Source: Paulinella micropora (taxonomy: Eukaryota > Cercozoa > Imbricatea > Euglyphida > Paulinellidae). Taken from it: a stretch of DNA of 29,386 bases. Of the stretch, positions 1 through 7,963 are shown in pieces (the stretch's first letter is position 1; each line of letters begins with the position of its first letter). A model generated the notes under the pieces. It saw only the letters and a program-made list of their open reading frames with translations. It made no database searches and was not told the origin of the DNA. The DNA lies in the NCBI GenBank assembly GCA_019918135.1, contig WBZZ01002698.1, forward strand, positions 1 through 29,386, read 5' to 3'. The position numbers and the translations under genes were made by a program.

Positions 1-1
1 G

Positions 2-931
2 CAGCGGCTGCAAGACCTGTCGGCAGAGGATTTGGAACGGGAAGCTAAGAAGGCTAGGCAGTCCATTCGCCAGGAAGCACCGTTGCCTGGCATGGAGAGC
101 TTTCTGTGGATAGCATACGACTGGGAAAATCAGCCCCATCCTCCCACCCCTGGCAAAGAGGAATTGGAAGTCAACTTGGAGACAGACTCGTTCATCATCG
201 CTTTTCCTGACAATGCAAACCCTCTGGGGAAAAGACCTGTGCAAGAGATCATCGCGATCAAGGTCTTCCGGGACGAGTTTGCAGGCCAGCCAGGCAGAGA
301 GCGCGATCACAAGGAGAGGAATAATATGGTCGACGCGTGCATCAGCGGAGCAGGGCTTCGCAAGACGAATGGTCGGAAACCTGATATTTACTGGCCACTG
401 GGCAGCGGCGCGGACGACAGCCAGGATCCCTTCCCGCGTGGCGACCTATACCGCCTGGTAGCTCGTTCCAGCGGCCGCTATTACTGCGTCCAGGACGCCT
501 TTTTCAACGCGCTGGTCGCCGCTGGCTGCCGTCCGTCCGGCAAGTACCTTGACCTCCTGCACAAGAAGCTGGGAGGCTACTGCGAGGTCCAGCAGCTCTT
601 GGAGTTTATAGGAAGCGGCTTCCGGTGCTCGGACACTGGCTCGCTCTACTCTCTGCGCCCCCTCCAGAAGATGAGCTGGTACGATCTCACTCGTAAGGGC
701 AGCGGCATTCGCGGGCTCTTTCTAGTCAGCAGCTGGGCACACACAGTGGCAGTAGACCTGGACCACGGTCTGCTTTTGAACGCTGCCAGCCACTACGCCA
801 TGGCACTCACACAGCAAAACCTCGGGGCCTGTCGCATCTTCAACGGGCCCATCTCTGTCCACCGCCTCATCACCAGACGAGCAGACATTCACGGCCCTTT
901 CCTGCAAGGGCACGGTGGTAGTCTCGCGTAA
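2..931 (+). CDS. Papain-like cysteine peptidase-like protein (5' truncated by window edge)
   Basis: The reading frame is open from the first codon of the window, so the true start lies outside. At least 309 residues are visible. Numbering from the codon at 32, a candidate catalytic Cys sits at 152 (YYCVQDAFFNAL), a His at 237 (SSWAHTVAVD) and an Asp/Asn at 242 or 250 (LLLNAA). That Cys-His-Asp/Asn order and the V-Q-D-A-x-x-N-A helix after the Cys are what papain-fold peptidases and deubiquitinases show. This is an inference from motif order; no specific family was recognised. It could process virion proteins or remove ubiquitin. The product has no signal peptide or membrane segment in the visible part. 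It is followed directly by the non-coding palindrome array. Confidence 0.5.
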   Translation, partial: QRLQDLSAEDLEREAKKARQSIRQEAPLPGMESFLWIAYDWENQPHPPTPGKEELEVNLETDSFIIAFPDNANPLGKRPVQEIIAIKVFRDEFAGQPGRERDHKERNNMVDACISGAGLRKTNGRKPDIYWPLGSGADDSQDPFPRGDLYRLVARSSGRYYCVQDAFFNALVAAGCRPSGKYLDLLHKKLGGYCEVQQLLEFIGSGFRCSDTGSLYSLRPLQKMSWYDLTRKGSGIRGLFLVSSWAHTVAVDLDHGLLLNAASHYAMALTQQNLGACRIFNGPISVHRLITRRADIHGPFLQGHGGSLA

Positions 932-1339
932 GACAGATATGACACGATTTTCAACGTCTGTCCCAGGGGGGGTCCGGGAAAAAAATCAGTTTTTTTTGGG
1001 GGGGGGGTACTTTATTAAAAAAGTATGTCTTATTTGTCATGTCTGTCTCATTAAAAAATTTAGCTGAAATTAAAGTGAAAATACGGCTGAAAAAAGAACA
1101 ACCGGCCCCCCTCCTCTTTTTCTATTTCCCCGTGAAATCTTATAGTCTGAGCCTTTTGTTAGAATTTGGCTTGTACAGAGGTTGATTTCTAACAAAAGGT
1201 CCAGCATGGCAGTTTTCCCGTGGAAAAGGGAAATGTGCAATTTCCCGTGAAATCTCACAGTCCGGGCCTTTTGTTGGAATCTACTACAGGCTAGTATACA
1301 GGCTAATTTCTAACAAAAGGTCCAGCCTTCAGTTTTCCC

Positions 1340-1482
1340 GGGGAAAAAAGGAGAAAAAAAAAGAGAGAGGAGGGAGAGGAGGGGGGGGGAGGGGGGGGGA
1401 GGTCACCGCCTAACTGATCAGTGGCGATCGCAACTTAGCCGTCTTGTGGTGGGTGCCCCCCTCCTCTCTCTTTTTTTTCCTA
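1340..1482. repeat. Polypurine tract facing a polypyrimidine tract
   Basis: Positions 1340-1402 are almost purely purine on the + strand, ending in two G runs of eight or more. Positions 1454-1480 are almost purely pyrimidine (C run, then CTCCTCTCTC and a T run). The two tracts are roughly complementary in opposite orientation, with a ~50-nt spacer between them, so they could form a long hairpin, a triplex or a G-quadruplex. Shorter pyrimidine tracts of the same composition precede the palindromes at 1508, 1636 and 1765 and also occur near 1105. Confidence 0.75.
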
Positions 1483-1963
1483 TTTCCCCGTGAAAATGAC
1501 ACAGTATGGGCCTTTTGTAGGAATTTAGGCTAGTATACAGGCTGATTTCTGACAAAAGGCCCGCTACTGAACCGTCTGGTGGTGGGTGCCACCCCCCCCT
1601 TCCCATCATTTTTTTCCCGGGAAATCGCACAGTCTGGGCCTTTTGATAGAAATCCGGCTAGTATAGAGGCTGATTTCTGACAAAAGGCCCGCTACTTGAA
1701 CCGTCTGGTGGTGGGTGCCACCCCCCCCTCCTCATCAATTTTTTCCCGGAAAATCTCATAGTCTGGGCCTTTTGATGGAAATCCGGCTAGCATAGGGGCT
1801 GATTTCCATCAAAAGGCCCACCATCCGGTGAATTTTGGCGGTGGGTGCCACTTCCCGGGAAAATGTCACAGTCTGGGCCTTTTGATGGAATTCCGGCTTG
1901 TATAGTGGCTGATTTCCATCAAAAGGCCCGGAGTCCGGGAAATCTGCCTGGTTCAGCGGCTGG

Positions 1964-2221
1964 TCCGGGCCTTTTGATGGAAACGAGCTTGTATGAGACT
2001 GGATTTTGATCAAAAGGCCCAGAAAATGAGGCTGGATTTTGATCAAAAGGCCCAGAAAAATTCCGGGCCTTTTGATGGCAATGAGCTTGTATGAGGCTGG
2101 ATTTTGATCAAAAGGCCCAGAAAATGAGGCTGGATTTTGATCAAAAGGCCCAGAAAAATTCCGGGCCTTTTGATGGAAATGAGCTTGTATGAGGCTGGAT
2201 TTTGATCAAAAAGGCCCAGAA
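1964..2221. repeat. 98-bp direct tandem repeat (about 2.6 copies)
   Basis: The word TCCGGGCCTTTTGATGG recurs at 1964, 2062 and 2160, a constant 98-bp period. Each full unit holds one complete palindrome plus a second copy of its right arm alone (AATGAGGCTGGATTTTGATC then AAAAGGCCC). The third unit ends after its palindrome. The right arm contains the short perfect palindrome TTTTGATCAAAA. High identity between copies indicates recent duplication. Confidence 0.9.
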
Positions 2222-2358
2222 AGTGGTTGGGGGGGCTGCGAGTGGTGGAGAGGGAGGCGAGCGCCCCCGCTGGCGACCCTTGGTCCGGGGGAAGGGGTTG
2301 CTATACGGGCAGTGACTGAGACTAAAAAAATTTCTTCTTTGTCCATAAAGAGTACAAC

Positions 2359-2610
2359 ATGCCAGTGCCCGACGCTTGTCCTTTGTGTGGCGAGAAAACA
2401 AACAATAAGAAGAAACAGAGATCAATCGCACAAAAGGAAAAGGAGTATTTAGGCTACGAGCTTATTACACGCACGAAGAAGACTAACCATGTTGGCCGTC
2501 TGTCCTACCTGTGGCGCCTGCTTTTTCGAAGGCCAGCTGTACTGGTCGGGGACAGGGAAAAGAGGCGATCCTCGGGACTTAGCATCGCTTGTGTGCCGAC
2601 CTTACGGTGA
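2359..2610 (+). CDS. Small putative zinc-binding protein
   Basis: The 83-aa frame begins MPVPDACPLCGEK, with a Cys-x2-Cys knuckle at residues 7 and 10 and a Lys-rich stretch after it. The second half overlaps the next gene, which starts at 2489, and looks like its out-of-frame shadow. In another frame a TAA falls just before 2489, so a single-base indel near 2460-2475 would give a ~43-aa protein ending there. An AT-rich spacer precedes the ATG. Function unknown. Confidence 0.35.
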   Translation: MPVPDACPLCGEKTNNKKKQRSIAQKEKEYLGYELITRTKKTNHVGRLSYLWRLLFRRPAVLVGDREKRRSSGLSIACVPTLR

Positions 2611-2705
2611 CGGCGCCTGTATCAACCCCGCGCGAGACGTTCCGGGCGGAGACCTGGGAAGAACGCGTGCGCTTCGTCGACAATTTTCTTGACGAGATTC
2701 TGTAA
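2489..2705 (+). CDS. Small zinc-ribbon protein, frameshifted near its end
   Basis: The protein starts MLAVCPTCGACFFEG, giving a Cys-x2-Cys-x2-Cys cluster at residues 5, 8 and 11, and further Cys at the LVCRPYGDGAC segment, as expected for a treble-clef or ribbon zinc site. The uninterrupted frame stops at 2692 with a tail that does not look coding. Shifting frame near 2630 gives a tail reading FRAETWEERVRFVDNFLDEI that stops at 2705, a plausible amphipathic helix. I take the shifted version as the likely original. It might be a small transcription regulator, but no family was recognised. Confidence 0.5.
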
Positions 2706-2749
2706 AATAATTAAAAACTTTTTTTTCTCTTGTTGAGTTAGTAAAATAA
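2706..2749 (+). promoter_or_regulatory. AT-rich spacer with AATTAAAAA element before the fibre gene
   Basis: The 44-nt spacer contains AATTAAAAACTTTTTTTTCTC and ends TAAAATAAATGG around the fibre start. A similar AATTAAAAA element precedes the gene at 10086, and TTTTAATTAAAA-like words occur at 23017-23030 and 28319-28329. It is read as a promoter/3'-end signal for this gene pair; this is inference from recurrence. Confidence 0.4.
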
Positions 2750-5452
2750 ATGGACTCTGGCCGGGGTAACAAGCGCCGCCGGCTCGATGGTTCGACTGAC
2801 TCTTTTGTGCTGCCTGGGGCCGGACAGAACGGCGACGTCCTCGTCTCGGACGGCGACGGGGGCGTGAGATGGGCGAGTGACGGCGCGCCGGGCCTCGGCA
2901 GTCACGTGACAGACTACGCCAACCCTCACCAAGTCACTGCCTCCCAAGTCGGAGCTCCTACCACCACAGCCTTTAACTCACACACGACGAACTACAGCAA
3001 CCCCCACCAAGTCACGGCCGCCCAAGTCGGAGCTCCCGCCACTACAGCCTTCAACTCGCACGCGAGTGACTATAATAATCCGCACCAAGTGTCGCTCGCG
3101 AATCTCGTGAACTCGTCGACGCTCAAGCTGATGGGGGCAGGCGGCGACAGCACGCTCTCCGCTCCGAATGCTGGTTCTTCTTCGCTCAGGCTGCCGACCG
3201 CTCTACCAAGCAGCACGTCACTAGTGACTATCGGCGCCAGTGGCCAGCTCGGGCACACACAGCAACCGACGACCGAAGTGACAGGACCAGTCTGGCCGAC
3301 CGCCTACAGCAGCTGGACAACCGTTTCAAACACTTTGGCGACCGCGGCTTCGTGGACCCTGTCGTCTTCTACCTCAAACGCCAACTCCGACTACCGGGTA
3401 GACAGGATTGTGCTGAACGACGCCTTTTCTTACTGGGCCTCCGGTTTTAACACTTATGTCAACGGCGTAGGCAGCGAGTGGGTTAAGATATTCAACCCGC
3501 GCAAGCACCGCCTGTCCTCCATTGCCCTATGGAACGCGAATAACCTCACCGGCAATCTGGCACCCAAGCAGGTGTTGCTCCAGGGCTCCGATAACGACAC
3601 AACCTATGTCGACCTGAACCGTTTTACCGGTCTGGCAGGGGGCTGGTACACACTGAACACTCTGACCCCTTCTGCTGGCAACAGCGCTTACAAGTACCAC
3701 AAGCTCGTGTTCGAACAGCTTCAAGCCGTCGTGACTTCCAGCTGCCAGATCGGTGGCCTTGTGCCGACGTTCGTGCCAGAGTCCGCCTCGCTTACTCTCG
3801 CTGCCAGCACCGCGACCAACACAGGCTTCCTGACCGCGCTGACAATCAACACTGACCCTCCCGCGGTGACGTCGCTGGTGTCGCTAACACCGGCCGGGGC
3901 GCTGGGTGCTTCGTCGCTAAAGATACCGAGTTCGCTGCCTGGCAGCACTTCGTTAGTGACAGTGGACTCGGGAGGCCAGCTCGCGACAGGGGCGGCCAGC
4001 TTACTGTCTCTCAGCGGGGCGGGAGGCACCAGCACGCTTTCCGCTCCGGCTTCTGGCTCCTCTGCACTCAAGCTACCGACCGCCCTGCCTGGTAGCACTG
4101 CGTTAGTGACCCTTGATTCCAGCGGCCAGCTAGCGACAGGGGCGGCCAGCTCGTTATTCACTCAGCTAGCCTCCGCGCAGGCCAAGACCGCCGTTCTGAG
4201 CCTGACTTCTGCAGGACAGATGGTGACCCAGAGCACTTCCACCACGGTCGTGACTTCTGGCTCGGTGACGCTGCCGACCTGGACTTCCATGTCGACCTAT
4301 ACGCCTACCACGGACCCTAACTGGGTGCTCAGCCACTCTTCCGCACAAGTAAGCCAGGAGAGCTATAGAGTTTTCGATGGTGTCGCTGCCAATGGCTGGA
4401 CTAGCCTCGGCAACTACAACTCGGACGGGAGTATCAACACAACCAACAACGCCGTTACCAACGTGGGCGGCAGCAACGTGTACGGCGAGTACTTTACGCT
4501 CCAGCACCAGCGGCGCCGGTACAGGATCACGAGCTTGGCGTTGACCAACGGAGTTACTCTCAGTACCTCAACCAAAAGCTTCACATTGGCGGGGTCGGAC
4601 AATGGCAGTACCTGGACACTGGTCTGGTCAGGTAACTTCTCGTTTACCACGACGTCACAGACCCTGAACTCGAGCGCGCCCGCTTCGACCGCGTTCTATT
4701 ACTACCACCGATTTATTGTCACTTCGGTACATTCGAGTGCCGCGTCCGTCGTGGGGACCTTTGCGCCCGTCGTTGAGTCTGAGGGAGTGTCGGTCAATGC
4801 CACTGGCCTCACGGGCGTGGATTCGCTCATGTGCGGCAAAAACACGCTGAAGCTGCCGACCGCGCTGCCCTCCGCCGGCACGGACCGCGTGCTCCAAATC
4901 AACGACCTCGGCGAGTTCGAGCTAGGCACCTGGGACTACGGCCACTGGCTGTGCGAAACCGCGCTGACTTTTGCTAATGGTGCTACCAGGGTCATGACTT
5001 ACGACAACACGGTGAGAATCGCGCCTTCCTTCGGCAATATCACTCGCTTGACCAGCAACTCAGGCAACGCTTCTACCAGCTACACCACGTTCCAGAACAC
5101 TTCGGGCATGACCAGGAAATGGCTCGTTGATGCCTGTGTCAAATTCAAAAACACTGCCACGAGCAGTCCAATGAACGCCGAGGCCTGGGTCGAGAAGAGC
5201 GCTAGCAGGCCGGCCAGCAACGTGGCGATCGCGTCGGTGCGCTGGCTGAACTCTTCTGCCTTTAGCAACGGTACTTCTTTCAACGGGCAGTATGCAACAG
5301 TGAATTTGTCTGGCATAGTAGAAATGGCCGCGAACGAGTACATCTGGATCGAGGTTACTGGAGGTACAGCAACTGCCGTAAACTATATGGCAAACGTCGG
5401 ATCACAAGTCTGGGAAAGAGGCTTTGTGGCTATTACCGATATCCCGGGCTAA
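2750..5452 (+). CDS. Fibre-like virion protein with tail-fibre repeats and discoidin-like domains
   Basis: This intact 900-aa protein has the modular look of a receptor-binding fibre. Residues 1-20 form a basic tail (GNKRRRLDG). Residues 51-123 hold three 26-residue repeats, S-H-x-x-x-Y-x-N-P-H-Q-V-T-A-x-Q-V-G-A, a pattern known from phage tail fibres. Four copies of an L-K-L-P-T-A-L-P-x-S-x-x-L-V-T-x-x-x-x-G-Q-L motif then alternate with two F5/8 type C (discoidin)-like domains at about 195-345 and 505-690, each with the YRVDRIVLNDAFSYW or YRVFDGVAANGW type of core. Such domains bind glycans. The C-terminal ~170 residues look like a separate beta-rich head. No membrane segment or signal peptide is present. 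The role in host attachment is inferred from architecture. Confidence 0.75.
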   Translation: MDSGRGNKRRRLDGSTDSFVLPGAGQNGDVLVSDGDGGVRWASDGAPGLGSHVTDYANPHQVTASQVGAPTTTAFNSHTTNYSNPHQVTAAQVGAPATTAFNSHASDYNNPHQVSLANLVNSSTLKLMGAGGDSTLSAPNAGSSSLRLPTALPSSTSLVTIGASGQLGHTQQPTTEVTGPVWPTAYSSWTTVSNTLATAASWTLSSSTSNANSDYRVDRIVLNDAFSYWASGFNTYVNGVGSEWVKIFNPRKHRLSSIALWNANNLTGNLAPKQVLLQGSDNDTTYVDLNRFTGLAGGWYTLNTLTPSAGNSAYKYHKLVFEQLQAVVTSSCQIGGLVPTFVPESASLTLAASTATNTGFLTALTINTDPPAVTSLVSLTPAGALGASSLKIPSSLPGSTSLVTVDSGGQLATGAASLLSLSGAGGTSTLSAPASGSSALKLPTALPGSTALVTLDSSGQLATGAASSLFTQLASAQAKTAVLSLTSAGQMVTQSTSTTVVTSGSVTLPTWTSMSTYTPTTDPNWVLSHSSAQVSQESYRVFDGVAANGWTSLGNYNSDGSINTTNNAVTNVGGSNVYGEYFTLQHQRRRYRITSLALTNGVTLSTSTKSFTLAGSDNGSTWTLVWSGNFSFTTTSQTLNSSAPASTAFYYYHRFIVTSVHSSAASVVGTFAPVVESEGVSVNATGLTGVDSLMCGKNTLKLPTALPSAGTDRVLQINDLGEFELGTWDYGHWLCETALTFANGATRVMTYDNTVRIAPSFGNITRLTSNSGNASTSYTTFQNTSGMTRKWLVDACVKFKNTATSSPMNAEAWVEKSASRPASNVAIASVRWLNSSAFSNGTSFNGQYATVNLSGIVEMAANEYIWIEVTGGTATAVNYMANVGSQVWERGFVAITDIPG

Positions 5453-5493
5453 TTTTTTTTCTTTCGAGTCTGTATTTTTTAATCAAAAAAGAA

Positions 5494-5784
5494 ATGGACG
5501 CGTTGCGACAAGCACTAGCCGAGAACGAGAACGAGCTGGCCGCCTGCCTGGCCCGCCGCCGGATCCTGGCGGTCGAACGAGAGACGTTACAGCTGCAGAT
5601 CGCACTGTGTGAAAAGGTCTGTGATTGCAAGGTGATGCGCGAGCAAGTTAAGACGCTCATCCAACAACAAGAGGACGCAGAGGCGGCAGCAGCCGAGGCA
5701 GCCGCCCACGCGGCAGCAGCCGAGACCGAACGGGCACTAGAAGAGACGATCGTAGAGATGCTGCCTGACACCATAAATGGCTAG
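5494..5784 (+). CDS. Small coiled-coil protein
   Basis: A 96-aa, almost wholly helical protein starting MDALRQALAENENELAACLA. It shows heptad-like spacing, a Cys pair around residues 43-45 (KVCDCK) and an Ala/Glu-rich second half (EDAEAAAAEAAAHAAAAETE). It lies 41 nt downstream of the fibre gene and could be a scaffold or a fibre-associated trimerisation factor, but nothing proves this. Its TAG stop overlaps the TAG stop of the opposite gene in the palindrome CTAG at 5781-5784. Confidence 0.65.
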   Translation: MDALRQALAENENELAACLARRRILAVERETLQLQIALCEKVCDCKVMREQVKTLIQQQEDAEAAAAEAAAHAAAAETERALEETIVEMLPDTING

Positions 5785-6756
5785 AAGTCCTGGTCTAGGC
5801 CCCATTCCGGCTCCTTGGCCGGCGCCCGCGCGTACTCGCTCACTCTTTTCTCAAAAAAGTTAGTCTTGCCTACCACGCCTAGCTGCTCCATGAAGGGCAA
5901 AGGGACACTTGGCGACCCCGAGCTTTTCGCTCAGGCCCAAGTTCTGCAGCAGACCGTCCGCCACGAACTCGACGTACCGCTCCATCAGCGTCGCGTTCAG
6001 GCCCAGCAGGGCCACCGGCAGCGACTCGCTGATGAACCTGCGTTCGACCTCGACACAGCCCGCCACGATCTGGAAAATGCGCGACATCTGCAGCTTGTTC
6101 GACACGTGGTGCTTGTACAAGTGGCACGAGAACAGGCCGTGCTGCGTCTCGTCCCGCGCAATAAACTCGTTCGAGGTCCACAGGCCTTGCAGCAGGCCCG
6201 GGTGCTTTTGTTTCAGCCAAAAGATGGAGGCGAAAGAAGAGGCGAACTGGACATGTTCAACGCAAGCGAACGCCACCAGGCGCTCGGCAAACGAAGACCG
6301 GGCCGGGCTGAGCCACTGCAGCGCCCATTTGGCTTTTTGTGCGACGGTCGGGACCTGCGTGATCGCATTGAACAGCTTGTCATTTTCTTGCTGGTCGCTG
6401 ATGATCGTGTCGATCAACAGGCTGTAGGTCCGTGAGTGTTCGGCCTCGTTAAAGATCTGGTAAGAATAAAAAAGCCTAGCTTCGGAATATTGCACTTCGG
6501 CCAAAAAATTGGCGGCCAGGTTTTCTTGGATGATGCCGTCGCTCGAGGCGAAAAAGCCTAGCACCATCTTAATAAAATGCTGTTCGTCTACGTTCAGTTT
6601 CTTGAAATCGGCCTGTTCCCGGCTCAGGTCTAGCTCATCTGCCGTCCAGAACGAGCGCAGGGAAGCTTCATAGAATGAATACAACTGTGGACGCCGTATC
6701 GGGAAGAGACAAAATCGCGATTCTTCCGGCACGAGCAGTTTTTCTTCAGTGTCCAT
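5781..6756 (-). CDS. nrdB: Ribonucleotide reductase class I small subunit (R2), one frameshift
   Basis: This is the diiron-tyrosyl subunit that generates the radical for making deoxyribonucleotides. From the ATG at 6756 all metal ligands can be placed: D43 (ELDLS), E104 and H107 (NEAEHSRTY), E167 (ACVEHVQF), E203 and H206 (RDETQH), with radical Tyr111. The first frame stops at 5860 in an odd tail, but one extra base near 5897 explains this. In the shifted frame the sequence resumes as P-F-M-E-Q-L-G-V-V-G-K-T-N-F-F-E-K-R-V and ends G-L-D-Q-D-F, the expected R2 C-terminus that docks on the large subunit. The restored length of ~324 residues is normal for viral R2. Upstream ATG codons exist in frame, but the R2-like part begins at the chosen one. 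Confidence 0.93.
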
Positions 6757-6873
6757 TCGTTCAGCTGCCGGTTGTCCAGTTTCAGTAAGGCCATTCACTC
6801 TCTTTTTAATACTAAAAGGGAAAAGAGGATATATTTTTTTTCTTATCGCGCAAAACAGAAACAAAGACTAACT
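6757..6873. promoter_or_regulatory. Divergent promoter region between R2 and the 115-aa gene
   Basis: The 117-nt spacer separates divergent genes. It contains an A/T-rich core with GGATATATTTTTTTTC near 6824-6840, which could act as a TATA-like element for either side. No AATCTTG element was found. Confidence 0.35.
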
Positions 6874-7221
6874 ATGCTGCAAAGACGCAAGACCGAACAA
6901 CGGCTGATGCCCTCGTCACCAGAGTCCATCACCGTAACCTCGCACGAGCTCGCACTCGAGCTCAAGCGCAGCTACAGCGACTTCAGCTGGCAGTCAGTGC
7001 CGGCGTTAATTGTTCACGAGGTCAAGTACTTGGCCCTATATACTAATCATACGGGCGAGGAGAAGAAGCAGATCCTAATTTCTGTGCTCGTGGACTTGTG
7101 TCCCGACGACAACGTGGACAAGCTGATCCCGCCCGTGGTCGACGTCATCTGGGAGCTCGTGAACGCCGCCCTCGCTTCCAACTGCTGCGAGCTGTGTCCC
7201 AAAGTCTGCACTATCAGCTAA
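6874..7221 (+). CDS. Conserved-looking 115-aa helical protein
   Basis: The start at 6874 (MLQRRKTEQRLM) was chosen because it follows the AT-rich spacer; a longer frame reaches back into the spacer. The core (VPALIVHEVKYLALYTNHTG, then EEKKQILISVLVDLC) resembles short helical proteins seen in several large algal virus genomes, where a G-x-x-K-K-x-x-V pattern recurs; that comparison is from memory. A late Cys cluster (NCCELCPKVC) could bind metal or form disulfides. No membrane helix is evident. Its TAA stop overlaps the TAG stop of the converging gene (CTAA at 7218-7221). Function unknown. Confidence 0.6.
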   Translation: MLQRRKTEQRLMPSSPESITVTSHELALELKRSYSDFSWQSVPALIVHEVKYLALYTNHTGEEKKQILISVLVDLCPDDNVDKLIPPVVDVIWELVNAALASNCCELCPKVCTIS

Positions 7222-7892
7222 GTAGGCATCGGGATCAAGTGCCTGCCCAGCGTCATGGGCGTGCTTCGGTGGATCCTGACCGGGTCGCCGCTCGTCACCA
7301 TCTGCGCGCGCGCTTTGGCCAGCTTCTCGCGGTCCAGGCGGTGCGCCCACAACACCACTGCTGGTATAACTTGCTCGTTCGAACGCACTTTCTCCAGGGC
7401 CATGGTAATCTTGACCAGCAGCACGTCAGCTGCTAACCTAAAACGCCTCTTCTTCGCCATCTCGATTGAGAGCTCGTTCTTGACCATTTCAAAAAGGATC
7501 TCGCAGGAGAAGTGGCGCTCTGCCTTTTGCCCAAAGTTGAAAAAGCTGTTGGTGCCCGAGATGATGGCTACCAAGATTTAACATGTGACGCTGACCCAAT
7601 CGTAGCCCGTCCGGCCTGCTCCGCACGCCTTGAAGCCGAAATTTCCCACGATAATCGAACAGATCGCCGGCACGATAGTGGCCAACAAGCCAAATAACAG
7701 AAAGCGGTTGTAGTAGTAGTAGCCTGCCGAGTTGTTTAATCTCGCGTGCAGGGCGCACTCGTCCACTACACTGGCAAAATAAGACTCGTGCCTCGAAGAC
7801 CACTTCTCTTCCTCCCGCTTGACGTCGCTGTCGTCCGAGTCATGATTATTGCTCGACTGCGACCGCATCGCCAGGATTTTATCCTCGTCCAT
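7218..7892 (-). CDS. Two-TM SLATT-like membrane protein with an internal in-frame TAA
   Basis: From the ATG at 7892 the frame runs 104 codons, meets TAA at 7580-7578, and continues open in the same frame to 7218, for 223 amino-acid codons in all. Both halves fit one family: an acidic N-terminus, an E-S-Y-F/A-L-H/Y-Y-Y-Y-N segment, a first TM with I-V-P-A-I-C-S-I-I-V-G (about 65-83), a second TM that spans the stop (YDWVSVTC, stop, ILVAIISGTNSFF), then a helical tail beginning AERHFSCEIL and ending in a basic segment. This layout matches the SLATT/DUF4231-like two-TM proteins common in algal viruses. The stop could be a nonsense mutation, a base-call error or a read-through site. An AATCTTG element lies 26 nt upstream. 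Confidence 0.65.
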
Positions 7893-7917
7893 CTTTACTT
7901 TTGGTGGTGGGAAACTG

Positions 7918-7924
7918 CAAGATT
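7918..7924 (-). promoter_or_regulatory. AATCTTG upstream element
   Basis: Read in gene direction the sequence is TTTTTTTTAAATCTTGCAG, ending 26 nt before the start of the SLATT-like gene. The same A-rich block plus AATCTTG occurs before at least four other leftward genes. Confidence 0.5.
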
Positions 7925-7963
7925 TAAAAAAAATGTGCGATTGCTGGGCCGGCGGCCACTCGA

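Larger units (their letters stand above)
940..2230. repeat. Non-coding palindrome array (nine ~55-bp inverted repeats)
   Basis: This 1.3-kb stretch has no convincing gene. It holds nine imperfect palindromes at about 1151-1202, 1264-1323, 1508-1562, 1636-1690, 1765-1819, 1875-1929, 1967-2020, 2065-2118 and 2163-2217. Each has a left arm GGGCCTTTTGATGGAAATC-like and a right arm that is its reverse complement, around a 15-20-bp centre such as CGGCTAGCATAGGGGCT. In the copy at 1765 the arms are 19 bp and perfectly complementary. Several copies share a lead-in (TTTTTCCCGGGAAAAT then CACAGTCT) and a trailer with GGTGGTGGGTGCCACCC. Arms drift in step on both sides, so pairing appears conserved. Possible roles are recombinase or telomere-resolvase sites, a replication origin or structured RNA. 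Confidence 0.9.

Noticed and set aside
1148..2217. CRISPR array
   Set aside because: Units are palindromes of unequal spacing with similar, not unique, sequence between them, and there are no cas genes; the genome is of a eukaryotic virus.
1756..2431. Two 96-aa open frames across the palindromes
   Set aside because: Their sequence simply translates the repeats, including both arms, and has no protein-like features.
5815..6435. A 206-aa + strand frame and other frames over the RNR small subunit
   Set aside because: The opposite strand carries all R2 metal ligands in order; the + frame is a shadow.
7578..7580. Alternative genetic code with TAA as a sense codon
   Set aside because: Many intact genes here end in TAA (for example at 931, 5452 and 7221), so the single internal TAA is better explained by mutation, error or read-through.
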